Origin: Neurospora tetraspora
Lineage: Eukaryota > Ascomycota > Sordariomycetes > Sordariales > Sordariaceae
Reading direction: 5' to 3'
NCBI RefSeq assembly: GCF_033439725.1
Contig: NW_026944392.1
Coordinates: 744,001-808,000, forward strand
DNA: 64,000 nucleotides
The first letter of the stretch is position 1; each line of letters opens with the position of its first letter. Positions 24,214 to 34,292 of the stretch are shown in pieces. The notes under the pieces were generated by a model, which was not told where the DNA came from, did not search any database, and was given only the letters and a program-made list of their open reading frames with translations. The position numbers and the translations under genes are program-made.

Positions 24214-27200
24214 TTTTCCGGAACTGAAGGAAGTTGGTAATTAGGGACGAGTAATGGATCGATGATATACAGAAAAGATTACGGGTAATAAAGAGTTTGG
24301 GTGTTTCTGGCGTCTGGTTCGACGGCTTCATCGGCCTCGGTTTGGATACAATTGGACGGGACAAGGGTACTGGACGGCTTTCATGATATCAAGACGGGTT
24401 TCTTGAAGGAAGGAAAGGATTGGATTTGGAGGATTGGATTCTTCTGCCTAGGTGGTTATAATAGCGATTCGTTGCGTTCTCATTCCGAACCAATAATTGA
24501 TTTGCGTTGTTCCTTCCATATGCCGCGACAAGTTTTGATGAAATTGGGAAAGTGAGGGGTTGATCGGACCGGGAGCAAAGAGACTCCGCTTTCCAGTACA
24601 TGTTTGTGACCGTAACGCTTGGACGACACATCAAACTCTCGCCACAGATAAGCTCTTATCGTTCTTTGTACGTAATCCGTGTAAAATACACAACACTCCA
24701 GCACCCCACCCCACCAAATCACCAGATCGTCATCAGGGAAAGAGCGTCGCGAGCAGACCACTTTCGTCTCTCAGTGACGCCTGACGACTCGGACCGACTA
24801 TCAGCAATGGTGACTTCCCATCTCGATGCCTTCGTTTGTTGTGTGACCTGGTCACATTCTTCCGCTCCGACCAACGGACATTGGCGAGGTGACGGATTTT
24901 CATGATCGGCAGCGGTCCGAACTCTCCTTCCGCCAACAACCAACGCGATTTAGGCACATCCAGGCACATCCGACAGCTCAACAGCCATCGGCTAGAGGCA
25001 AGTGTAAGCTTCATCCATCCCTTCCGCTCCCTTCAACTTTACTTGCTTTGTCTCTTTATCCAACATCCGGGAGTTTGTTGGTCGCCGCGTAGGTTTTTTT
25101 CAATGTCAATCACGACAATATGCAGCCGTTTTCAGCTTGCGACGCCAACCAAGGTGGAATACTGAAATCTGCCATGGACTAACTCGAGACCACAGAATCA
25201 AAAAGTCTAGACCACGGCGCAGTACCGCAGCCTTGCCGTTGCTACACACACCCCGAACAATATCGCAATAAAGACACGCCGCGGCGTTCCCAATCGAGAC
25301 GACTGCTACGTACACTGCTACTGCGACCATCCACGGGTTGGCGGCTAACCCCGGTGGTGACCATGCGCGGACCAAGCGATTAAGCGCAATAGACGCGCTA
25401 CTCCAAAAGTTCCCATGTCCCGGCTGCCTCTCTCGAGCCTTTCAACCTCGTCGACCTGCATCATGAAATTTCGGAAGGATTCGACGATATCCCCGTCCAT
25501 CATTGAGGCATGATCTCGACGGAGTTCTGTATGCAGGTCGGAAAAAGCTCAACCGTCTTGCATGGCTGCTAGGATATGAGACCAGAGAAGACGACCTCCC
25601 ATGTCCGCGGCTACAGACCTGCATCGCTGCAGGCTAAAGGCTTGGGTGTTTCAACCTTCATGCTTCAGATTCCAAATGGCCAGCCGGTTTCTGACTGGTG
25701 AACATAGGCGCCTGCCTATTTCTAGTTCATCAGCTCCTGCACCTAACCCAGAGGGTGTACCTTTGGCCTCCATCATGGCATCCGACAAAAGGTCGAGAAG
25801 AGGTCCGAAAGAAGGCGATGCTTCTGGAATGACCAACATGAGCGGCCAGTCCCATCCCATTGATGCGCACCGTTCCGTACTCCCCTTCTTCTTTGAGCAG
25901 AGACTGATGGACAATGGAGAGGCATGCAAGGGGCTGGCCCTTTCTCTGTTCAGCCGTGACATACGAAGCTCACACGCAATCCACTACCACATCTTCACCT
26001 CGGTCATCATTTGACACTGACAAATCCCCGTGTGATCACACTTCCCCTCTCCTCCGTAATGCTGCCTGGAGCTTGGTCATGCGGCTGAGGAACTCACATC
26101 AAGGACCTTCTTGGACAAGGCTAGGCGATTCTGTCGTTGCCCACATCATTTCATGCCCTCTGGGAGCGAAAGTCAGCCTTGCTGGCGTGTTTGTACCATC
26201 ATTATCGTCTTGTACGACAAGCCCATACACCAGCCCAAAGTACCAGCAAAAGTCGCCGAAAAGTGCCAAGATGGAGCCGTCAAAGATAGCACTGGGAATC
26301 TTTTGCTTTCCAAAAAGGGACATGCTTTCGGGTCATCGAGCGCTTCGATTGGTACCCCTTTTGCTGGTTCTGAAACGTGAACGGCATCGTCGCCAGACTC
26401 CTACATACAACTTCCCCAAAGCACTCTTCCTTCTCGCACCGTCTGCCACAGCGCTTGGTCCATCAAGCGACTGGCACAACGTTGCCTTGGCAGACGCCGG
26501 TTTGGCAGACGCCCACTCCAGCGACCCTTTTGACACTGTCGTGGAACTAACATTCTGGAATAGAGGCTGAGGTGTAACCCCATGTCGAATACCATCAAGA
26601 CGAAAACCGTTTACCAAGGTCGACGACATGCTCATTACATCACCCAGTCAGTCCTTGTCAAGTGACTTGATGATCAATATTCAAGATTGGTGAGAGTGCG
26701 CAGCCTGCCCCAAAGGGGAAAAGCTCAGCTCCTTCACTGTGTCTTGAGGTTCTCCACGGCAGCCCCAGCCAAGTCCTCCCACGCAACGCCCACTTCTCAA
26801 CGCTCCTACTTCTAGGGCTGGAACCAATCCAGCAGAGCACAGCCCCAGACCTTTGCAGTAGGCCGAGCTCTCCAAGAATGCAAGACCCCCGCGGCGCCAG
26901 CAATGGTTCGCTGCACGTTTGCCCTGTACCTGCTTTTGCACTTGGATCAAATCGCACCTATTGCACTAATCAATTGTCCTCTCGAATACGGTCCTCAAAT
27001 CGGGCTCTGCTTTCACTCCCGCTAATCACTTGCAGATGGTGATGACATGCTGGTGGTTGCGGGGAACGAATTGCGGTTTGTCGAGATGACTGGCCGCCCA
27101 TCCAGTACATCCAGGCTGCCGGACACTTGTGGCGCTTGATGCGACCGATGCGACAGGGTCGTCCTCACCCCTGTCTGCCCTGTCACACCCTCAAAAAGAG

Positions 27201-28718
27201 TCCTACACACGCGGTACGTATAGGGCAATGTGGAGGACGCAGGACACGAACGGTGGACTCCAGTGAGTCAGGACGCCGAACGAAAAACCATGGCCTGATA
27301 GTGTCGTCGTCAGAAGATCCCCGAAGTATGGAAGAAGTCCTACCAGGTGATAAACTCCGGTTTTAGTATGTCAGCACTGTCCCTGCTTTTCCGGCTTTTG
27401 CATATCGAGAGTGAAGCATAGGCCGTGTCAACGAAATCGATGTTGGCTCAGCAAGTCTCCCTGGCGACCTTGTCATCCCAACAGCCATTCCGGTGGTGAA
27501 CTTTTGTTGTTCTTACCATCTCCTTCCGGCCCGAGAATATTGAATCCTTCGCACAGCCAATGGGTTGCCTCTGAAGCGAACCCTAGTTTCATCATTTCCG
27601 CCAACATTCACAAACATCACTTTCACTACAATGACGGTAGGACGGTTGCGGGGAGGAGCGAGGGTGGTGTTGAGGGGTGGACGACCAGGGGTCGTGATGG
27701 TGGGGGTGAAGCCTGGGAAAATCCAAAGATGACTGGGGATCACAGGGCCTTGCGAGGTCCTGGTCTGGGCTCCCTCTTGGCTCTTCCGCCCTGTCCTTTA
27801 TACATCACCAGTGTGGTGTAACTATTCCCATGTCCACACTTTTCCTATTGCGGTCGTCATTTATCTTCGATCCAACATTTCTTTCTCCCATCTTCAGGGA
27901 TTTCCACCGGAGCGGAGAACCCTGGAATGATCCCAGCAAAAACTGGGGAGGAGAAAAGGCGCGCCGCGCTAGAACGCCCGGGTACAAGAGTTACCACGAT
28001 GTGGTAGCTCAGCCCTTCTGGGCTGTGTTGTTATTGATTGGACGGGGGCGATGCACCTCGTACTGCCCACACCCCCGACCCTCCACTTCCACCCCCAGCT
28101 CGCAAAGAGAAGTGACTCTTTTGCCAACTGGCGGCCTGGAGGCAGTCGCATTCGCCGGATTCTCATTGAAGCATGATCAGTTACTGCCTGGGGAGGGGGT
28201 GTGGATCGAGGCGAGCCTATGAGGCATCTCGTCGCTACACCCGCTCAGTTCGTACATGGGTCATGAACTGCGGACAGTGTGAGACTTTGAGTGGCCTGGC
28301 ACACGCCCAGGCTGCCCACCTACACACTTACACGAACTGGAAGCTGATGACACCTCTCGAGACTCCGGTTCACCTTTACCACACACCGAAGCACTTATAA
28401 AGACCAGACCACCCGCCACTTGGTCCGACCTCGATCCTCACCACCTCACCATCGCCTTCATCAACACATCAGTCACAGTCTGTTACCAACATCTCCAAAC
28501 AGATTCACACATCAGGCCAAGGCCCGGTGATCCATCCAACAACTCAACACAACAACAACATCAACACTACAGTGACCTCGCCGCATCAGACTCCGTCTCG
28601 TCGACAAGTTGTCACCACCAAACCCAACCACGACCGTCGTTGCATGTTCCCATGTCTTTGAGACATCAGTACCCAAAGGACAGCTTTAACTCAGACACGG
28701 CCGACTGACATCGACTTC
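24214..28718. other. 4.5-kb gene-poor interval
   Basis: Both strands carry only short or compositionally random frames; none shows a domain, a signal peptide or a convincing exon pair. The last 300 bases before 28719 are CA-rich (CAACAACAACATCAACAC), like a long 5' leader. The interval may contain non-coding transcripts or a large promoter, but I see nothing I can name. Confidence 0.45.
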
Positions 28719-30173
28719 ATGGATCGATACCCGGACGTACGAATTGAGAACATAGTCTACGACTCCTCACATCACCACAAACACACAACATCATTGCCAA
28801 CACCTCTTCCATCACCAACCTTTGGCACCGAGTTTGAGCCTCATCGTCGATACTCGCACTCGCATTCCCACCGAGGACAACTTGCTCCTCCGTCTCCAAG
28901 AGATCTAGCATTTTCAGAAACCTTCTCATCTGGTACCAAGCACAACGACAAGATGTGTACCCAGGAGATTAGCCACAACACCTACGCCAGCGGGGCGCGG
29001 CCCGACGTCACCGAGACTGTTCACCTATGCAGCAAGGGCTTCTGCGCTGTCCCCAAGATCAAAGAGATCTGGCAGGAGCTCCCCGACAAGTCGAGCAGAA
29101 GCGAGCCCAGGTACGGTGGATACCTGCCTGCCCATCTGCCGCCTACACCTCGCGAATCCAAGGAGCCTTCGCCCGTGGGCAAGCGGGACTCTGGTTACCT
29201 CCATGGCACTCGGTTCTCGGAGCCTTCGCGCTCCTCGAGACACAATGACGACTACTCGAATTACAAGTATGGCAGCAGCCCAACTGACAGCAAGAACAAG
29301 TCGGATGTTTACACACGTCCCTCCGTCGTGCTCACGCAGACCCTCGGTGTCCCTCACGAGGATAAGACTCGTCGCCGCTCCCCTCACGAGCGCGACCCCA
29401 GCCCCAAGCGTGGCCCCGCTATTCCCTACCGCGAACACTCCAAGAGCGACCGCGGTTACGATGCTATCGTGACTAACCTCGCTGACGAAGACCGTCGACG
29501 TCGTCGCGCTCACAAGTCCTCTGATGCCGTTTCCACCACCGCCACCACCGGCATCCCTACCTCCTCTCGCCCTCCCCTCTCGAGCTCCAACCCCGGCCGC
29601 TACGGATCCAGCCCCAACGGCCCCAGCGGCATGGACTCGATCCGCCGTAGGAACAGCGTCTCTTCTCGCAACGATGACACCGGCCGTACACCCCGCCCGA
29701 GAACCGCTTCTGGAGGATCTCGCTCGCGCGCCTCGTCCGTCGGCGTCCGCTTCGCCGATGAAGTCGAGTCCAAGATCAGGCAGCAGAACGCCGAGATCGC
29801 CAGCCGCTCCAACAAGCCGAGCACCGAGCAGGGTACTAACCAGCCTGAGCTCAAGGGCATTCTCAAGAAGCCCGCTGGTGCCCGCGAGGAGAGCAACGAG
29901 CGCAGCAAGGAGAAGAAGGGAAAGGGAGCCGAGGTGGACATGACCGTCGAGGAGTTGAAGAGGTCGGTGGAGAGCTTGGGGCTCAGGGGGTCTTCCAGCC
30001 GGGACAGGGAGAGGGAGAGCAACGTCTCTTCGTCTCTCACCGGGTCGATGGGCGAAATCGATTACGATCGGTTGAGGAGCAGGTTCGATAGGGATAATGG
30101 TGGAAGCACTGGGCGGCATGGAAGCCATAGGGTGAGAGAGGTTAGGGATGGTGACCGGCACCTCTATTATTGA
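28719..30173 (+). CDS. Disordered Ser/Arg-rich hypothetical protein
   Basis: A single exon encodes 484 residues, with no known fold visible. The N-terminus is His/Ser-rich. A short ordered-looking patch lies at about residues 80-130 (MCTQEISHNTYASG, then ETVHLCSKGFCAVPKIKEIWQ), with an MC-start and Cys spacing resembling the small N-terminal Cys/His patch common in Sordariomycete orphans. The middle is low-complexity Ser/Arg/Pro with many S-P and R-S steps. Near residue 345 is VGVRFADEVESK, an RVxF-like PP1-docking candidate. It is followed by LKGILKKP and an amphipathic segment (VDMTVEELKRSVESLGL) near 410. The function is unknown; a phosphorylated scaffold or nuclear/cortical regulator is only a guess. 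An antisense frame over the same region is a shadow. Confidence 0.8.
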   Translation: MDRYPDVRIENIVYDSSHHHKHTTSLPTPLPSPTFGTEFEPHRRYSHSHSHRGQLAPPSPRDLAFSETFSSGTKHNDKMCTQEISHNTYASGARPDVTETVHLCSKGFCAVPKIKEIWQELPDKSSRSEPRYGGYLPAHLPPTPRESKEPSPVGKRDSGYLHGTRFSEPSRSSRHNDDYSNYKYGSSPTDSKNKSDVYTRPSVVLTQTLGVPHEDKTRRRSPHERDPSPKRGPAIPYREHSKSDRGYDAIVTNLADEDRRRRRAHKSSDAVSTTATTGIPTSSRPPLSSSNPGRYGSSPNGPSGMDSIRRRNSVSSRNDDTGRTPRPRTASGGSRSRASSVGVRFADEVESKIRQQNAEIASRSNKPSTEQGTNQPELKGILKKPAGAREESNERSKEKKGKGAEVDMTVEELKRSVESLGLRGSSSRDRERESNVSSSLTGSMGEIDYDRLRSRFDRDNGGSTGRHGSHRVREVRDGDRHLYY

Positions 30174-31723
30174 GCGGTACCTGGGGGGAACGGGAGGAGC
30201 TTGTGAGGAGCGACCACGATGAACGGAAACACGAAAATCGACAAAAAATTCGCTTCGACGGCATGACCAAAAGGTCGTGCCACTGTATTACTAGGAAGAT
30301 TTGATATCGTGGGCTTCACATGGCGATTTGGGTTTGCGATTGCTTCAACGATCATACTTTCGCTTCTTTAACTAGTAACTTTTCTTCTCTTGTCAGGGAA
30401 TTTTAGGATTAGTCAACATGACATTTGCAATGATGCATCACTTCGTTGTCCCATTTTGCGTGCTTTTTTGCTATGACTTTTTGTCCCCAACTTCTTGCCA
30501 TTTCTCCAGTTCCTTTCCCCTCTCCCAACACGACTCCCAGAAACCATACTTCACATGCAACCAAAAGCATGAAGCTATTCCCACATTCACCTTTATCTCC
30601 AACCTTCAACCTCCCATTACAACGCCGTGCTTACGCCCGTCGCTCCGCCCCCACCACCCTGTGAGGGCTCCTACTCTGCCACCCAGCCTCCTATCGTCAA
30701 AAAGTATACAGTGCACTTTGTCGTCCTGCAGGCGTTACGGACTCATGCAGTCAGCAATCGCTCCCATTCGGGAAGTTATGGTTCCCCATCGTCGTTGCGA
30801 CTTCGCGATGCAGCATCACGACACAGTACGAAGAACAGTCAAATCGTCAATGGGGAAATAGTCAGCAAGCAGGCTCGCCTTATGGAGCTCGGCATTTCAG
30901 GGCACCGCCGCGCACCATTCGCAAAGATCCGGAAACTAAGAGGTTGTGGTTACGATGAGCGAGAAGGTCGTATCCCGTTTTACTTTGGCTTTTGAGTTAT
31001 GACGAGAAGCATCGTATTGTATTGCTATGGTAGCGTTCGCTTACTATCGCTTCCTTAGAAGGAAACAGATGGACATCGTACCCGGAAAGTAGAAAAAAAG
31101 GAAACCGACGATCTCAAATGCGACGAACGAATGGCATTGGTCGAAGATTGGTTGAAGGAGAACTGGCGATGCAGGCACCGATGACTTTTTACTGGCGAAC
31201 AGCAAAGTGTAAAGCCTTTCTATGCCAGTGGTCGAAAGGTAAAAAGGTCTTGGATGATGTGCATCTTCATCTTCATCGCCTCATTGCTTGCATCGTTTTG
31301 CCACTTTCGGGTGTAGCCGATTTGACGAACCGACCGGCCGACTGATTCAACCGACCGAATCGCGGCGAACATCGTGCGCATCGATGTTGGGCATTTCGTG
31401 AACCGCTGACCATTGACATCGCGCTGCGCATTCCTTGAGCAATGACGACATCGAAGCAAGCCCACGAGGTGCAGACGGAGTGGAGAAGCGGAGGAGATCG
31501 CCGACGGAGTTTTCCCCGCGTGTAGCCGGCAGTACCCGCACCAAAGCACCGAACAAACTAACAAATCTGGTAACAACTTGCACACATTCCTGTTAGTGAC
31601 CTGCACCCGCACATCCCAGCTCTCCAAACAGCAAGCACCGCCCAGGCACCCGCGCCTGCGCCTGCACTAGCAAAGACCCTGCACGCCCTGTAAAGACCCT
31701 GTTTCTGCAGCGCTCTGCCTATG
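30174..31723. other. Intergenic, no supported gene
   Basis: Downstream of the disordered-protein gene. Only short frames are seen and no RNA gene. The right end, near 31640-31700, is C/G-rich with AAAGACCCTG repeated twice, then passes into the inverted-repeat unit. Confidence 0.45.
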
Positions 31724-31970
31724 GCCCAAAGAGGTCCGAGTTCAAACCGCAGTCTAAGTAGTAACCCATGCTACAAATCTCGGCTTTACGAGAGCTAATT
31801 ACTAAAGAAATACTCTTAGATACAACCAACAGCAAAATTATTGAGATGACCAGACTTTCCTCGAAGGTAGAACTTTGAATTGGCTTTCCAATGGTGTCAT
31901 TTTCATTAGGAAGATAATTCAAAAAGGGGTTGCCCTGAGGCCCATCCTTAGGGAAAAGGGGCGAGAAAAG
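31724..31970. repeat. Left arm of an old inverted-repeat unit
   Basis: Positions 31724-31950 match the reverse complement of 34062-34290, most clearly in TTCCTCGAAGGTAGAA, GAATTGGCTTTCCAATG and CATTAGGAAGATAATTC, and at the outer end GCCCAAAGAGGTCCGAGTTC. A direct, more diverged copy of the same module lies at about 33917-34035. The LTR element at 31976-33869 has inserted between them. Family unknown; C-to-T style divergence suggests RIP. Confidence 0.65.
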
Positions 31971-31975
31971 GTACT

Positions 31976-32251
31976 TGTCATGGGGCTAGAGCCCAGGGGT
32001 TAAGCTTGGCCGTTGCCAAGCTGTGTCCTACCTTATCGATAGGGTTCCTGCCTTATCGATAGGGATGCGCGCTCTCTAGTTGGCCAGACCCACATGTTTG
32101 CCTGGCCCGTGCCCTCTTGGCGCCTGCACCTTAAAACCTTATTCTAATTGCCTGCCTTCTACTAGTAGTCTTCTCTTTCTTTCCTTATTAAATATAGTAT
32201 TTTAACTTTATATGACTACTCGCTATGCTTTACTCTTGTAGACCTATTATA
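31976..32251 (+). repeat. 5' LTR of the 32-kb element
   Basis: 276 bp. It aligns end to end with 33594-33869 without gaps, with differences almost all C/T or G/A. Its outer part keeps normal composition while its inner part is AT-enriched. Confidence 0.85.
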
Positions 32252-33593
32252 TTATATTTGACCCTCTTTTTAAGTACTCTATGCTTCGCCTATATGCTAG
32301 AAGAGTTTCCTTTCCATATTGTTTTCGTTTCCCTTAGTAATATTGTCCTCCCTGTCGCTCTTATTTCCCTTAGTGATAGTACCCCTTCTTCTACGTTTTT
32401 TGCGCTGCTATTCTTTTACTGGTACGTTAGAAGAATTTTTACCGCTCTTACGATCCCTAATGATATTCTTCTTACTCGATCTACCCCGTTCATTTACGAT
32501 CTACTTTAATTTTAGCCGTTACTACCCGGACTCCCGTCCCTCTTAATAACAGTATTAAGATTTCGAGCATTTAAGTTTGTACGTAGATAGATTTGCCCTC
32601 TATAATATAGGTTTATTGCCTACCTTTTCGTATATTATCCTCAATAGTAATACCCCTCTCTTTTCGCTTCTATTTCCGTTAGGTATACTTTAGTTAAGGA
32701 CGCCAACGGTTCTAGGATGTTATCGTCGCTGTTATAAGGAGCTTTGAACCTAATTTACAATAAAGGAGGAAGAGGAAGATAGAAGTATAAATTTAGTATT
32801 TAAATAAATGTAATTTAGTATAGCCCAGTTGGAGGCTTAGGCAGTTACGACGATAATAGCTAAGAAGAGGAGCTCTTAGATTAAGTGGTACTTTATTAAA
32901 GGTAACCTTAATAAAATTATAGTGGAGGGAAGTCTATAAGTTCGTAAAAGAAGGACTTCTATAGTTATTTAAATATAGTTTACTAGTTAGGAACTTAATT
33001 AATTTTATTCTACCCCTCTACATATATTTTTATTAGGAGAATCTATTATAAAACGCAACTGTAGGAGGGTGGTAATATTATATTCCGTAGGTATAAGGAT
33101 TATTGGGGCCGCTTTTAGCGAGAAGTGTAGTGGATTATTTAAAGGTAATTCCTACTAGTAGGAGAAGTAGAGCGAAACGAAGTATTGGGTAATAATTTTA
33201 ATTCTAACTACTTCCTAAGTATAAATATTTCTAATAGTAAAAGAGGATCCCTAATAGGAAAGGTTTAAATATATCCCCTAATTTAGTCTTGGTACCTATA
33301 GCCTTTGGGTGTAGTTCTGTGAGAATAACGGCGGGCGCGTTCGTTACCGACTTAGGTAGTAAGTAGGTAATCGTATAGTATTTATTTGGGGGTTTAATGT
33401 AGATACTCTTTTTAGTATTATTAATTCTTTTCCGTTTAAATGGGTATTTAGTTGGGAGCGGTTGATGCTAGATTTCGTTATTTTTATATAAACAGCTACT
33501 TTATACTTTGTACAGTAGATCGTTCTTTTTAGGAGGGAGTAGAGTAGAGCTTCCAAGGGGTAGCGGGGCTTCTAGGGAGGAGTAGGGGGGTAA

Positions 33594-33869
33594 TGTTATA
33601 GGGTTAGAGCCTAGGGGTTAAGTTTAGCTATTACTAAGCTGTATCCTACCTTATCGATAGGGTTCCTACCTTATCGATAGGGATGTGCGCCCTCTAGTTA
33701 GTTAGACCCACATATTTACTTAGCCCATACCCTCTTAGCGCCTACACCTTAAAACCTTATTCTGACTACCCGCCTTCTACTAGTAGTCTTCTCTTTCTTT
33801 CCTTATTAAATATAGCATTTCAACCTTACATGACTGCTTGCTATGCCTTACTCTTGCAGACCCGTTACA
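33594..33869 (+). repeat. 3' LTR of the 32-kb element
   Basis: 276 bp. It is the partner of 31976-32251. Here the inner (left) part is AT-enriched and the outer (right) part, from about 33810, keeps normal composition. Confidence 0.85.
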
Positions 33870-33874
33870 GTACT

Positions 33875-34292
33875 TCAACCACGAACCAAACCCTCAACAC
33901 CACTTTGAGGATGCAATGGTTCAAATTTTACTCGAAGGTAGAATTTTTCATTTTCTGTCCAATGATACCATTTTTATTAGGATGCGACGTGGAAAAGTGG
34001 TTTCCTTAGTGCCTATCCTTGGAGAAAAAGCTGAAACAAAAGTGTGGCATGGGTTGGTTTTTAAGGATGGGTCTTAGGGTAACCTCTTTTTGAATTATCT
34101 TCTTAATGAAAATGGTATTATTAGAAAGCCAATTCAAAATTCTACGTTCGAGGAAAATCTGGTTCCTTTAATAATTTTTATATTGGTTTATGACCAAATT
34201 CTTTTCGAAGTACTTTTTCCATTTGTATGGAGAGTGTGGCATGGGTCGCCCTTTTTCTACATCGAGAACTCAGACCTCTTTTTTGGGCGTTC
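33875..34292. repeat. Right part of the old inverted-repeat unit
   Basis: About 33917-34035 is a direct diverged copy of the left-arm module, and 34062-34290 is its inverted copy, so a head-to-head pair remains to the right of the LTR insertion. GTGTGGCATGGGT appears twice (near 34041 and 34227). The outer end, GAACTCAGACCTC then TTTTTTGGGC, mirrors the left end of the unit at 31724. No coding capacity is seen. Confidence 0.6.

Larger units (their letters stand above)
31976..33869 (+). mobile_element. Short LTR retroelement with TSD, RIP-mutated
   Basis: Two 276-bp LTRs (31976-32251 and 33594-33869) with TG...CA-type ends, each carrying CCTTATCGATAGGG twice, enclose only 1.34 kb. A 5-bp target duplication, GTACT, is present at 31971-31975 and 33870-33874. 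A purine tract just before the 3' LTR (about 33576-33590) fits a polypurine tract. The interior is strongly AT-rich and I could not recognise gag or pol in it, so the element looks like a non-autonomous or internally deleted LTR element. It is structurally whole at the ends and inactive. The pairing of LTRs and duplication is certain; the family is not. Confidence 0.85.

Noticed and set aside
25914-26570. 218-residue frame in the gene-poor interval
   Set aside because: Composition looks random, no start context, overlapped by antisense frames of similar size.
28003-28040. tRNA-like GTGGTAGCTCAGCCC...GGGCTG
   Set aside because: It folds only as a small hairpin; no acceptor, anticodon or T arm can be built around it.
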